NCBI GenBank assembly: GCA_030267565.1
Contig: BRXU01000029.1
Location: 1,161,001-1,225,000 of the forward strand
DNA from: Pleodorina starrii
Lineage: Eukaryota > Chlorophyta > Chlorophyceae > Chlamydomonadales > Volvocaceae
Direction of reading: 5' to 3'
DNA: 64,000 nucleotides
Position numbers and translations under genes: made by a program. Under the pieces are notes generated by a model. That model saw only the letters and a list, made by a program, of their open reading frames with translations. It had not been told where the DNA came from and searched no databases. Below, one piece after another: positions 49,264 through 63,370 of this stretch (the stretch's first letter is position 1; every line of letters starts with the position of its first letter).

Positions 49264-50133
49264 CAGGCGGACAGGTGGGCCCCTCCAAGGAATTCCGAAC
49301 TTGACGACCCCTCCCGTCGTCCCGTGTCAGCCCTGTATTGCCCCGATGCCTCTTACCAGGTATCAATCTATGTAATGCTTCCACTTTCCGTTTCAGCAAA
49401 TGCAGGTGTGTAATGCAGCTGGTGGGGTGCAGTGGGGTGTCACCTGGTGTCATGCACGCAATGCGGGAGGCCCTATCCGCGAGGCCTTGCTCAGGACGAC
49501 GGCACCAGCAGGACTGCGTTACACCTGGCGTTATCTACTAGCAAGCATGCAAGGCCGCGCAGGCCAGGGCAGGCCTTCCAGGTAATGTTTGGAGCGCCCA
49601 CCAGAGACACGGAATCCGCGATGGCCTTCATGGATGGCCATCAATCCTATTTATAATCCGTTTCCATTATTTTAAAATTATAATTTTTCTATGAATTTTA
49701 ATCTTTACACGGACATGTTAGCTTACAGCGACATACGTCAGAGCTGAAAGACTACCTCCTACGTACGCGTCACCGCAAGTTCTACTGAAAGTAAACACAA
49801 AAAATGGACATTATGCATTCACAAGTAACTGGTTTCGCTGTACGGATCGAAAGCGTCGGTGCTAGACAGGGAAGTCATTTAAAACGGCAGCGTGACAACA
49901 GCACCGGCATCAGAGGTCCGCTGCGTGCCCAGCCCTCACATTGCACATGTACGGGTGATTGGGTTCCAGCAAGATGCGGCGTCGAAAGGCTGGCAACCTG
50001 GCGCCCGGCACTGCCATGCTTGGGGGCCTGGCGTGCGGCAGTCGAGATTGGACCAAATCCTGGACCCCGTGTATGAGCACACTGACGGCCCTGATACATT
50101 GGTGGCAGATTTGGCCTTTTTGACCCTATACCA

Positions 50134-50358
50134 TTAGCTCTTGCAGTCAACTGGAAGGTAGAGACAGCACCTTCCGGAGTCCACCACGACTCCACAGGAT
50201 GCTTGCGAACCGCACTCAATCGTCCCTTTACCTACCACGCGCACCACCAGCAAGAAGGGCCGGTTATGCCAACACTGTGTATCGGTAGTGCCATACAACC
50301 CCAGCAGCAGCAATATCGCAGCCGCAAGGACGCTCGCTACCCAACCAGCGCCTGACAT
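50134..50358 (-). CDS. Possible small Cys-rich secreted or anchored peptide
   Basis: An uninterrupted 74-residue frame begins MSGAGWVASVLAAAILLLLG, a plausible signal peptide or anchor, followed by a short domain with six cysteines (QCW, ECGSQASC, CC, DCKS). No family was recognised, and no splice sites or expression signals support it. It lies downstream of the leucine-rich-repeat gene on the same strand and may be only 3' untranslated sequence. Confidence 0.2.
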   Translation of the reverse strand: MSGAGWVASVLAAAILLLLGLYGTTDTQCWHNRPFLLVVRVVGKGTIECGSQASCGVVVDSGRCCLYLPVDCKS

Positions 50359-51108
50359 GCCACCCGAGTCGATTCTAGCCCTGGGGTCTCAGCGGCCGCC
50401 CCCTCGCTCAGGCCCGCTGCTCCTACGACCAAGCCGCGCGCCCCACGGCCCCAGTCATTGAAATTTTGCGCAGTCTGAAAAGGAATTCGTCTGGACTGTC
50501 GAGTAGAACTAACCAGTGCGCCACTAATGCCATCACCCGCAATCGAATAGATAATTGATGCCCATGCCCAATCACACATAGCCAAACACACCGATTGCAT
50601 CGAAGCAGCCGCTGCACATATGGATGGCATACAAGTGCGACGTGCTTGCCGCGCCTTTATTCGTGCCTGTCCGCTGCTTTTTCCAGCAGCGCTTCCCCCT
50701 GCGAGAACGGCCCCGCATTCGGGCGGGCCACCCGCCCGTTGTGGTACGGACTTCGGCTCCAAGCCGTCGTGGCGCAGCGGATGAAACGCGCGCGCTGATG
50801 CTGATGCCGCTGCAAGACGACGCCACCCACCACCGCAACTCTGGGGTAGCACCCAGCCGTTGTCGGAGGCTGCGTGGTGAAAAGCGAGGCAGACCTGTCG
50901 CTGACGGTCTGAACCTCGCTCCATGTACCCCACCTGCGGTGATCCTCGGCCCTCGTTGCAGCGACAACACCGCGCCCTGGTGCCCGTCGAGGCAACAATA
51001 GCAGCCTTAGCCGCTCGGCCACATGCAAGGTGAATGCCGGATGCCAGAAAGGCGTTGCACAATCCTGCTTACTTGTTAAACCCGACACGTACTGCATCCG
51101 TAACGGAA

Positions 51109-51154
51109 TCAGCTGGGGGCCGGCTGTTGGTGCGGGTGCAAATGCTGCTGCTGT

Positions 51155-51196
<42 letters not shown>

Positions 51197-54100
51197 ATCT
51201 GCGCCGCGTGCAGCTTGTCTCTTAGCCTGCGCCGGGGCTCCAGCAGCGCCTCCATCGCCAGCCGGATCTGCGGCACGTGGGACGCGAGGGTGCGGGGCGC
51301 CGAGCGCCGAGCGGCGCAATCAACCCAACCCCCTCTACCTGGCATGCTGGCCGCAAGAATATCTTGACGTGTGTCTGTGTGACTGATGCCCTGAATGCCT
51401 TTGGCATGCATGCGAATGTGCATGTGGTACATTTTGAACGCCTCGAACACGCACGGCATCGTCCATCTGTTCCAAGTGCGCTGTGTGGCCTGGGAGGCTC
51501 AGTCGCGCCCCCGCACCTCGTCTTTCTCCGCCTCCCGCACCTCGGGCCCCCGCCCTCTCCGGAGCCATCTTTGATCGCTTCTGCATCGGCCTCACAGTGC
51601 CCTCCAGACCTCATGCAGCCTGTGGTCGGCTTCGCGCCCGTCAGCAGCTAACATGGCATCCCCAGGCATCCCAGCCATCCCAGCCGCATCACGCGCACGA
51701 GCACGCCGTGCCCGGTTGCTCCAAATGTCCCCTAAGCCTAAGCCTCCTCCCCCAGGTGGGTTCTTGCCCTTGTTCCGGGACTGCAGTGTAGGGCGGAACT
51801 TCTCCTTTTCAGGGGGGAGATTCGCAGTTGCGCCCTCAAGCGAACGCCCAGCCAGTCAGGTGCGGCACGCCTTTTCCCCCCGCCCGCCCGCCCTCGCCGC
51901 TCGCCGCTCGCCCCCGCCCTTTCTGACCTGGTCCGACGTGTTTGTGTTCTCCATGCTGCACACCACCAGCCCCTTGTTGCGGTCCACCGCGTGGAGCAGC
52001 TCCTGCGAAGGGGGTTGTCCGCGTATAGGCCCGGGGGGGGGGGGTTAGGGAGTGATATGCTCCTTTATAAAACAATGAGTCACTGCGAAGGGGGGGGGCG
52101 GCGGCGGTTGAGGACAGCTACGAGGTCAGTGGCGGGATGGGTGCGCGCGTGCTGCCTATCCTGGGCTGACGGACGCTAGGGCTCTTGCGAAAGAGGACGT
52201 CCTCACACGCGCGCTTTGTGAGGACGTGCGCCCAAGGCAGCTGAAGCCTACCAACAGCAGGCAAAAAGGTTGCTACGGCCCAGACGCGCTGCACGCTTCC
52301 GCGTGTGTGTGGTTGGTTGCCATGTCGGCTGCCACAGCCCGTTGCCTCCTGATGCGCGCAACGGCGCCATCCCACGCCCACGGGGGCGGTCCCAGCTCCT
52401 CCCGCTCACCTTGCCTCCCTCCGCCCTCAGGTCGTTGTTGTCTAGCACAATGGCCGCCAGGGTGGCTGAGCTGGCGATGCCCTCCGCCAGGGCACGTAGC
52501 CCCTCCAGGGTGATCTGATTGCCGGACAGGTCCACATCGACCAGGCCCTGGAGGAGGGCGATTACGAGCGGGAGGGGGGACCCCGGGAGTTAGGGTAATG
52601 ACAGAGGGCGAGATGCGCGGTTGCTGGTTGCGTGTGGGGACTGTGGGGGCTTCACGGCCAATATCGGTTGGGTGGGGATGGCGCGCGAGATCGGTTGGGG
52701 GCTCGGCTGAATGGCAGCGCAGCTTCTGTGGTTGATTACGCGGACCCACAACCTGGGGAACAAGGAAGGTGTGGCGGCTCGCGCGAATGTCTTCTTCATC
52801 CAGACGCCGTTCGATGACTTTTTGCGGTGTGCGTGGTCACTCTGCCCGATGGTGGCCAAACAGGGAACGGGTGTAAAGCCCGCTACTGGGCGCTGACCCG
52901 TCCCATAGACTCAAAGCTGAGCACCAGCCCCCGCGCCCCGCCAGTCCGCACCTGGTTGATTTTGAGTGCGACGCCGAAGGACGCAGCGCCCAGGTCCTGC
53001 AGCCCGCACCAGCCCAAGCCCAGCACCTGCACGACCGCATACGGTCACACAAGCTGCTTAGCATCCTGCCCTGCCTGCGTGCCCAGCTCCGCAGCAGCGT
53101 CCTTGCGCAGCATCCCACGAGGACCTCTACCGAAAGGCATTGAGAACAGGGCTAACGGGATGCTGCGATACAGGCATATCATTAAGTGGACATCCAGCGC
53201 CTCCTGCGGGACAACTCGCGGGCTTAAACGGCTCTAGAAATAGGATCCCTCATTGTAAAACACGTGTCCTAGCTGTCTCCTGTCTGGTCCCCGACATGGA
53301 GGTTGCCGCGGTTTCAGGGTTCAGCCGCCACGGCCGCTGCAGCCATCCCGCCCATTCTTCGTTCCTTCCAGCGCCACCGAGGCCATGTGACATTCACGGC
53401 GCCGGCCCAGCCCCGCCCGGCCAGCCGCCGCTCGTCCCGCACCTGTAACGTGAGGTTGGGTTTGAGCCCCTCCGCCAGGTGCGCCACCCCGCGCGGCCGC
53501 AGCTTGTTCCAGGACAAGTTCAGATCCGTCAGACCCAGATTGACCATCAGAACCTGAGGCATGCCGAGGTATGGGTGAGGAGGGCGAGAGCGGTTCGGCC
53601 AAAAGACGCCGTGCGCCGGCCCTCCCGGTGGTTGCCCTGCCCTGCCCTCTCAAGCAACCGCGGGACGCAAGCCGTAACAGAAAGTAGGCGGCGCCCTCGG
53701 CTGGACAACCCAGCGCGGTTCAGCTGGCTCCCTAAACCCAGAGGCCCTCCATGCCACGACGTGACCACCAGAGCACCGCCGCGTGCATCCTGCCCCTTCC
53801 GGCCCTTCCATCCACCCCACGACCCCTCCCGTCACTCCACGGCCCTCCGCCTGGGCCCAAGACCCTCCGCCCCCCCCCGCGCCAGCCCAGCCCCGCCCAG
53901 CGGCCCACCCACCTGCCCCAGCGCGTGCGCCGTCTTCTCCCCCAGGTCGTTGCTGGACAGATCGAGCTGCCTGAGCGCCGTGTTGTTCTCCAGGCAGTTG
54001 CCCAGCAGCACACCCTCGCGGTCGCCCAGCCGCATCTTGGCCAGCGTCAGGCTGCGCAGGACCGTGTTCTGACGGGGGGGAGAGCGGGGCCCAGACAGGC

Positions 54101-55789
54101 GGGGAGGCACCGCACGACCGCAGGCGAGGCAAAGAAGAGAACGGGCGATGAGTGATGTGCGGGACGACGCGGCGCGGGCCGAGGGCTACCGCGGCGCGGG
54201 CGCAGCAGGAGCAGCGCACTACGGGGCGGCTGGGTACCTGTCGGTGTATGGACCACACCAGCAGGCTGGAGGCCTGCCCGCGGCCGTCCTAACCCGTCCT
54301 TCCGCGCCCATGGGTCTTCCTCCCGCCCGCCCCTTCTTCCTGTCGTCCCCTTTCCTTCACCCTACATGACCCATTCAGCCTCCCTCGACACCAGACATCA
54401 CCCACCCTCGACATAAGCAGGTCCGCGAGCGCCTTGCTCCCCGCCGAGCCCATCCTGTTGCCCGATAGGTCCAGCAGCGTCACACTGCTGTTGTCCAGCA
54501 GCATGCGCAGCAGCTCCCCGCAGCCCTCATCTGGGATGGCGTTGTCCGCCAACCGCAGGACCGTTACGTTCTGGTTGATGCGCAGCGCGCCGGCCAGTGC
54601 GCGGATGCCCTTTAGGCCCAGGCCTGGGGAGGCGGACGAGGAAGCGACGAAGGTGAATATTGGGTCGGGGGAGCTGGCCAGGTTGGAAATCAGGGCAGGG
54701 AAGGCCTTCCCTCTTCCGCGGGAGCCCAGCAATCCGAGCGCCTGACCCGTGGGTCATTCGGCAATGCTTTTGCCCATGTCCCACGCTCTGGTGTGGGACG
54801 CGATCCTCGGGGCAGCTAGCCCACGCCCTCCCATGCCTGCCTTGGGCCCAGCCCACACACATGCAACGCATCCAACATACGGGCTTTGCATCAGGCTTTG
54901 GCAGACCCCCAAGAACGGCGGGCTGTGCTGCGCCACCTAGACACGCAGAGAGCCCCTACACAGCCGCCCTCCCTCGTCTCCTCCTGGCACGGGCCCGTCC
55001 GCCGCCAAGGGCAACACGGTCCGTGGCGCTGAGAGCTATACGGCATGCGTACAGTACGGCGCCGCACCGTAGTGCTCCACGTGCAGCGCCTCCAGCTCCA
55101 AGTATTTCAGAATCTGTGAGGCGGGGCTGATGCCAAGCTCCCGACACAGCTCCAGATAGCGAACCCGCCCGAACTGGTCCTCCTCGGGCAGCTCATCTGC
55201 AGCAGCCAGCCGGACAGAGGACATCAGGTCCCAGGTGCGGACATGTGCGTGAGTGAGGGCGGCGGGGACGCAATGTGGGGATGGTCAAGGCGGCTGCGTG
55301 TCGCTTTCTGTGGTGTCCGGGACGGTCAACCCGTGCAGCTCAATGGGGTATTGCTGGAGGGAGGGCAGCGACTGTCATAACCGTGTCGTCGGTGCTGGGG
55401 TGGTTGCGGCACGAAGCACGCACGCCCCGTGCAGCCGGCGAGGTGCATCAAGCAACACGAGCATTGTGGGTGCAGTTCAGCCGTGTCCGGGGATGAACGC
55501 AACGATTCAGGGGGCATGTACGAGCTGTAAGGCGCTATCCGCTAGGGAGCTGGGGAGATTCGCGGGGCAGGCCGCGTGTACAGCCAACCTTTTGGAGGAC
55601 GTAGTATGACGTAGTGTGACGAAAATAAGAAAAGCTAAACCTGGGGCCGGTATGCCACCCTGACCCCCCAATCAACCCAAAGGAGACATGTCACCGACGC
55701 CGCAGCGCAAAGTGTTGTTATTCTCATCTCCCCTCCTTACCTTCCAGCAAATCGTCGTCCTCATCGTCAGCGTCGTGTCTGTTGGGCAT
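51109..55789 (-). CDS. Leucine-rich-repeat protein, ribonuclease-inhibitor type (LRRC74/TCTE1-like)
   Basis: Minus-strand exons: 55741-55789, 55068-55196, 54406-54623, 53913-54068, 53443-53553, 52952-53026, 52410-52547, 51928-52002, 51109-51267. The start exon is acidic (MPNRHDADDEDDDLLE). Exon 2 has LELEALHVEHYGLGLKG across its end, the typical lead-in to RI-type repeats. At least six repeats follow with the L..L.L..N pattern: VTVLRLADNAI, VTLLDLSGNRM, LRQLDLSSNDL, LTDLNLSWNKL, VDVDLSGNQI and AAIVLDNNDL. The tail has LLHAVDRNKGLVV, a charged helix (ALLEPRRRLRDKL) and about 17 glutamines coded by a CAG tract near 51139-51195. Joined directly, it is 369 residues; one further exon between 51268 and 51927 cannot be excluded. 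In algae such proteins are often axonemal or scaffolding factors; the role here is unknown. Confidence 0.78.
54744..54755. repeat. 12-bp palindrome GACCCGTGGGTC
   Basis: A copy of the recurrent GACCCRYGGGTC palindrome, in an intron of the leucine-rich-repeat gene. Confidence 0.4.
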
Positions 55790-56263
55790 GGTGCCCTTTC
55801 GGGCTGGTGTCGGATAAGGCGAAACTCCAGCTGTTTTCCCGTAACCAAAGAAAACTTGTTTGTGAAGGTACTAGAAAGCTTATGCACAGCTTTTAGCCCC
55901 TAGATATCCATGAATCTGAGTTTATTGTCCGACTCACAGGGGGCCGCTACCTAGCCCATATTACAAACAAAAACCACCGTGGAATAATACTCGTTGGACT
56001 GTACCTGCTGATTGAAAGGACACTGCCAGAAAACAACCCGCACATTGCCGTACTGCTTGACTCCCCGATGATCTGTGTGCTCTGATTTTTCAGCAAGCTC
56101 GTTTAATTGCCCCACGGGTCGAACGACTATCCATAGGATTTAACGAGAGGCACGACACTGCGGTTTATTGTCGCCTGTGCGCCGTCACAACAACAAGTCT
56201 CTAATTGCAGACGCATATACACTAGGCCATAACCCAAATCGTCCAGGAGCATCCTAATTAATC
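55790..56263. promoter_or_regulatory. Divergent promoter region, LRR gene / TATA
   Basis: 474 bases, relatively AT-rich, separate the start codons of two head-to-head genes and must contain both promoters. No canonical TATA box stands out for either gene. Confidence 0.45.
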
Positions 56264-56632
56264 ATGTTGACTCGCAGCGTCCGAAGCATCAACGCTGGCG
56301 CAAACGTGAAGCCACAGCGGCGTGCTCTCGCTGCACCCATCTCTCGGGTGGCTATCTCGCGCAGCCGGCAAGTCACCTGCCAAGGGCTTTTTGGGCTTGG
56401 CCTCCCAGAGGTTGCAGTCATCGCCGGTGTCGCAGCGCTAATTTTCGGGCCTAGCAAGCTGCCGGAGCTGGGCAAGTCGCTCGGCAAGACGGTCAAGAGC
56501 TTCCAAACGGCCGCCAACGAATTCTCTGAGGAGCTTAAGGCAGGCATGGCGGATGGCGACAAGAAGCAAGGCACGGAGGAGCCGAAGAAGACGGACAGCA
56601 AGAGCGGAGACGCAGGCGCTGGAACCTTGTGA
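56264..56632 (+). CDS. TATA: Thylakoid Sec-independent translocase subunit TatA (Tha4)
   Basis: A single uninterrupted 122-residue frame. Residues 1 to about 40 are basic and Ser/Ala-rich without acidic residues, a plausible chloroplast transit peptide. The mature part starts near GLFGLGLPEVAVIAGVAALI, the single TatA membrane helix with its N-terminal Glu, followed by the FGPSKLPELGKSLG hinge that defines TatA/Tha4, an amphipathic helix (VKSFQTAANEFSEEL) and an acidic/Lys-rich tail. It assembles with TatB/Hcf106 and TatC in the thylakoid membrane to export folded, twin-arginine proteins into the lumen. The plastid-type presequence and the Glu in the helix favour TatA over TatB. The intronless structure is unusual for this window. 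Confidence 0.92.
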   Translation: MLTRSVRSINAGANVKPQRRALAAPISRVAISRSRQVTCQGLFGLGLPEVAVIAGVAALIFGPSKLPELGKSLGKTVKSFQTAANEFSEELKAGMADGDKKQGTEEPKKTDSKSGDAGAGTL

Positions 56633-56955
56633 ATTCGGGAATTCATGGCGGCCCGCAGCGTCGGGGAGCACGTTTCGGAGTTTGAGACAGCTCGCAATGC
56701 CGGGGGCATGTACTTATTCATACAGAGCGAATAGAGATGCAGGCGATGGGTGCTTTACCAGCGAAATAGACTCGGCCTTTCTAGGCGTGTGAGGAGGAAC
56801 GAGGGGTGCTTTGATCGTTCGTTTACTGCGAAGCCTTGCACGTTAGGCTTCTAGGATTTCATTTTTGCGCAGACGGCCACGACTGTTGGGACGTGAACTG
56901 ACGCGGCTGTTTCGGCGTTGTTCGCGCATACCACGAGGCTCGCAGTATCTGTGGG

Positions 56956-56960
56956 TGTAA
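56956..56960 (+). terminator. TGTAA polyadenylation motif for TATA
   Basis: TGTAA about 325 bases after the stop codon; another copy lies near 57037. Confidence 0.45.
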
Positions 56961-57200
56961 CACATTTGTGACGCCGGATCTCGGTCTGAGAAGGTGACAA
57001 GGGTGGTTGGAAGGAATTCGCAAATCCACGACATGGTGTAACTGTCCTACAAAGGGCCCTCTTCCCGCCAACGCTTTTGGGGAGCTAAGTTGCAGCCAAG
57101 CAGGAGATGTGCACACAAGGAGCTGACATATAAGAATTGTAGTGGGAGTCCAAATCACTGTTGCGAGCCAACGTGAGAGCAGGAACTATCAGACTAGAGA

Positions 57201-58209
57201 ATGCCGGGGCGAGACGCAGGTGAGGGCACAGGCTTCAGCATAAACGATTGATGCCTTCTTTGTTTTCCGATAACGTGTACTTGGACTGTTCCTGGTGTTG
57301 CAGGAAAGGCCAAGCCACTGAAGGCCCCCAAGAAGGTGTGCAGCTGCTTGACTCAGTCTTCGCATGCACGCTAAAATAATTCTGCCTGGTGGTATAGCTT
57401 GCCACATTTAATACATGCTGCGTCACACAATGCTTCGTAAAGCAGTTGGGAACGGCGTAAGCGCCGCGTTTCGCGCTGCCTTTTAGTGGCGGCTACAGCG
57501 ACTTCAGCTGCAGCAAATGCACAGTTCCACCGCTAACATCACTTAGCACGCAGCATGTGGCTGTCGGCGTGCGTCGGGTGTTCACGTCGCACCTTCGTGC
57601 TCGGCCCCGCTGTGTTTCGCAGGCGGACAAGGATTATGACGAGCAGGACCTGGAGTTCCTAGCCAAGAAGAAGGCCGAAGAGGCTGCTTTGAAGGAGCTG
57701 AAAGCGAAGGTATGTCAGGGGGTTGGGTCTGGGGCGGGTGCGGGTGCGGGCGCTGAGGGGCGGCACAAACCCCTGGTCAACTGTGTAACGCTTGCAAGCA
57801 CGGCAGGCAGTGCTTCCCGCAGTTGCTTGCGCGCAAACATGAGAAGCGTGGCGCTTACGAAAGGGGCGATGCCTGGGTGGGCCCGACTGCTTTGACTTAT
57901 TTACCCGTCGGTTCCCACGACTCCGGTTGCGCCTGACCCTTAGTTTGTCTCTAGTGCTTTCGGCGGGAGGCTACCTGGCCGGAATTGAGCCCGTTCTCCC
58001 AGTCTTGCGCCCGAAAATGGGATCCGGGGCCCTTGCGCAACTTTTACCTGACCACGATCATCAAAACGTGGATGCGGCTGTCATTGTTGCTTGTTTTGCC
58101 GACCAACAAAGCTTAACGCCCTTCGCTCTCTCCTGTGCCCCATCCGCGCTGCTGGTAGGCTGCCAAGGGCGCTATCGGAGGTACAGGCCTGAAGAAGTCG
58201 GGCAAGTAA
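57201..58209 (+). CDS. TMA7: Translation machinery-associated protein TMA7
   Basis: Four small exons, 57201-57219, 57304-57335, 57623-57709 and 58159-58209, join in phase to give 62 residues. The start MPGRDAGKAKPLKAPKK matches the family signature (MSGREGGK-KPLK-PKK), followed by a charged helix (EDL-like block, KKKAEEAALKELKAKA) and the invariant C terminus GGTGLKKSGK. TMA7 is a tiny conserved eukaryotic protein that co-purifies with ribosomes and affects translation in yeast. Length and layout are as in fungi and animals. No TGTAA lies between its stop and the next start codon at 58355, 145 bases away. Confidence 0.93.
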
Positions 58210-58354
58210 ACCCTCTGGCAGCACCATTGCCACGCGGCGGGAGAGCACCAGGTGGCAGTAGCTGCGTGCGACACGTGGGTCGCCAGCCTAGTGGGTGCAA
58301 CCCCCTCGCACAGCGGCCCACGTGCGCCATCCGGCGAGGATTGCGTCAATAGCC

Positions 58355-58687
58355 ATGCCGGACAAATCGACCTCTGCAGCATTGGGCACTGGGCCCGGCA
58401 GCAACGCCCCCTCAGAGGCGGAGCTGCGGGGCCATGGCGCCGGCGGGTTGGGCGGATCCCCTCGTAGCAGCAGTAGCGGGGCGTCAGGGCCGGCCGGCGA
58501 GGCCAGGTCCGTGCCTCAAGACTGCCTGGGCTGCCGGGTGACGGGCTGCCTGTTTGGTGTGGGCGGCGCGGCGTACCTGGGCTCGACGTTGCTTCAAGAG
58601 CCACCACCTCGGGGTGCGCACCGCTACTCCGTGATTGCGGCCGCGGGCACCATGTTTTTGTTTGGCATGTACCGCGCGCTGGCTTGA
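58355..58687 (+). CDS. DMAC1/TMEM261-like small membrane protein (DUF4536)
   Basis: An intronless 110-residue frame. The first half is Ser/Gly/Pro-rich and disordered. The second half has a C-x-x-C motif (DCLGCRVTGCLFG) leading straight into a hydrophobic helix (GVGGAAYLGSTLL), a short loop, and a second helix (YSVIAAAGTMFLFGMY). This C-x-x-C plus two-helix layout resembles DUF4536 proteins such as DMAC1, an assembly factor for the membrane arm of mitochondrial complex I. Similarity is short, so the assignment is tentative. It starts 145 bases after TMA7 on the same strand with no polyadenylation motif between, and may be the second cistron of one mRNA. Confidence 0.55.
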   Translation: MPDKSTSAALGTGPGSNAPSEAELRGHGAGGLGGSPRSSSSGASGPAGEARSVPQDCLGCRVTGCLFGVGGAAYLGSTLLQEPPPRGAHRYSVIAAAGTMFLFGMYRALA

Positions 58688-60213
58688 AGGAGCCAGGCCC
58701 ATGGTGCTGTGTGGGCGGTGCTGGTGATTCTACCGCGGGGGCACGGGAGCTTGGGGGACGAGCGATGTCGTTACATAGTGCCGAAAATGTGACAGGTGAC
58801 GTGACTGACCACGATTTAGGAATCTGGCACGGTTAGAATTCTTGCTTCGCAGTGTACCCGAACTCAGCGGCGGCTTTAGACAGGATGTGCGTGATTCTTT
58901 CTTTACCTGCCGCTTCACAAGTCCGCACTGGATACCGTATTGTCACGGTCGTGGGGGCCCCGCCCCACACCAGTCGCGAAAGATGTGGCAACCCTTGTGT
59001 ACATCAGCAACGCAAGCATGCTTGTCGATATGCTCAAATACTGCTTTGTCGCATCACTGTGCGGCCTTGTTGTTCGTGTTACAGTGGGCTCGAGGGCTGC
59101 AGACCCTCGGGCGAGCAGATCCCGAGGGCTACCTGGCCGTGAACTGCACAGCGGAACACGATATGAGCAGAAAGAAAGCGCACCCAGACTGAACAGCACA
59201 TGCAGGCTGCGCAGACAGGCCCAATTGACCCCGAGAGAAAGCTGAAAACCCCCGGCCACTGGGCCATGGGGCTTCCCGATGGGCGACGGGCCCCGGCCAC
59301 CCACACCTAGGTGCACCAACTGGCCTAGTTGTAACCAGCGGGCTACAATTGGATCAGATTGGGTGACCCGCTGTTGACCCGTGTGCCCTGGATGACCCGA
59401 TTGAGGAAGTGAAGTCGGATCAGCACTTTGCTACCGTAATCCTCCGTTTGCCGCCGCTGCGACCGTGAGCACACCAGCTCCTCACAAGAGACAAACCGCA
59501 AGAAGGGGCTTCGTGGCCCAACCGAACCCCAACCCTTTGCCCGCTTCTGCCAGGTCCATGAATCCCCAAAGGCGGCCCCCTAATCCATCCCTAGTCAACA
59601 ACAACACAATTGATGGCTCTGTCCTGAGGCCGCCCCTGCACACCATTGCCGGCGGCCAACCACATCGCTAACCCCACAATATAACACGACTCGCCAACTC
59701 CCCGGGCCTCTTGCGCCGTACAGTACGATGTAGCCGCTGCACGGCCCGCGGGCTCGCTGCGATCTCACCGCGCCGCCACGGTAACCGTAGATAAAGTTCC
59801 AACCTCTCGACAGCCACACAGAAGAGCTTGGCGCCCTCTCGCGAAGTTACCCCCCCCCTTCAAGTGACCATACCGTGTAACAACGAAACGAAACCGCTGC
59901 CTGCCTGCCTCCCATCCCGCCACATTGCAATGTCACGTACACAGCTCTTAAATAGTGCAGTGCCAGTCCCCGAAAACGCAGCTGCATACGTCGTCCAGGG
60001 TACTGTCAGTCCCTCCTCCAACGAAAGAACACACAACCTCCAACCCGACGATCACGCGTCGTCGCACCCAACCCGGAGCCTGGAACCGCCTCCAAGGGCC
60101 ACCCCAAGACCTCCTCACTCAGGCCAACATGTCGATCGACCAACGCACACGCTCCCCTTACCCTCCATCGCACACCACACTCGCCCCCGCGCCGCCCCCC
60201 TCCCGCGGCCCCA
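58688..60213. other. Convergent intergenic region
   Basis: No gene supported. It holds the 3' ends of the DMAC1-like gene (+) and the UMP-CMP kinase gene (-). Open frames here are Pro/Ser/His-rich without splice support. Confidence 0.45.
59330..59334 (+). terminator. TGTAA polyadenylation motif
   Basis: TGTAA about 640 bases after the DMAC1-like stop codon, the first one seen after TMA7 on this strand. Confidence 0.35.
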
Positions 60214-62448
<2,235 letters not shown>

Positions 62449-63370
62449 CTGTGGATGGGCGGTAACACGTGAGCAGAGGTGAAGGCTGCGGCTCTCGCGG
62501 GGGCTGGTGACCCGTGGTACACGCAGCCGGGGTTGCGGCTACACATATGCGCTGGTGCCCGAGGAGTTGACATTGTGATTGCAGACGACTTTTATGGCAT
62601 GGACTGCCCGGTCGGCGCCACGTCAAGCTAACGGCACCCCGGTCGAGTTGCGCCGGTCGAGCGGAGCTGGAAAGGACAAGTTCCCACCGGTGCCGTCGCC
62701 ATTTGTAGAGCCTGTGCCTTTGTTATCAGATGGCAGCTGCTCGGTCTCCCTGGGGCCAGGCCCTGCAAGCAGGCCAACCTGGTATTACTCAAGAGACGAG
62801 GGCTGGGCAGCCAAGGAACAGCAAAGCCAGTGTGCCGTACCTTTACATTTGCTCGTATGCATCTCAGAAGGTTCCCTGTCCGGCACAATTGCCGCAGGCC
62901 TGCCTCGCGAACCATGGACATGGGCCGCACACCTTGGGGTTGTGAGACAGCTCGCGCGCCGTGTTACCAGCGCTACCCTTGCGTCAATAGCTACTCTACC
63001 AATTATGAATTGGCAACGCTTGGGCTATTCCGTTGGCCTAACTTGCACCGTGCACGACACATTTTCCCCGTTGATCGGTACATGCGCGCGTCGTCCCGAA
63101 AAATGAGCCATTCGATAGGCGACGATTGGTGAATCTTCGTGCACCAATCACATTAGATATTTGCTGCGCGCTTTCCGTCCTAGCGACGGTTTTCAACGAC
63201 CTGACACCTGAGTACATAGACCATCCCTAACCTGCTCCATTAAAGCCTGCATGTCGGGTAGTACCTAAACTTAATTAATCACAGGATTCAGTGCTAGACA
63301 GCGCCGCCAAAACCTTCCGCCGCCGCACCGTCCGTAAGCAGCAGCTGCACGGCGTGGCGGAGGCGCAGAA
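62449..63370. other. Region between divergent UMP-CMP kinase and WDR3 genes
   Basis: It contains the unresolved first exon of the kinase gene and both promoters. No other coding segment is supported. Confidence 0.45.

Larger units (their letters stand above)
48868..51108. other. Upstream region of paralogue 2 and intergenic DNA
   Basis: No well-supported gene. It holds the conserved block described separately, an AT-rich island at about 49655-49725, and Cys/Ala-rich minus-strand open frames between 50134 and 51062 that may be 3' untranslated sequence of the leucine-rich-repeat gene. Confidence 0.4.

Noticed and set aside
50337..51062. 241-residue minus-strand frame
   Set aside because: No motif, no splice logic and no family resemblance; it lies beyond the stop codon of the leucine-rich-repeat gene and is probably untranslated.
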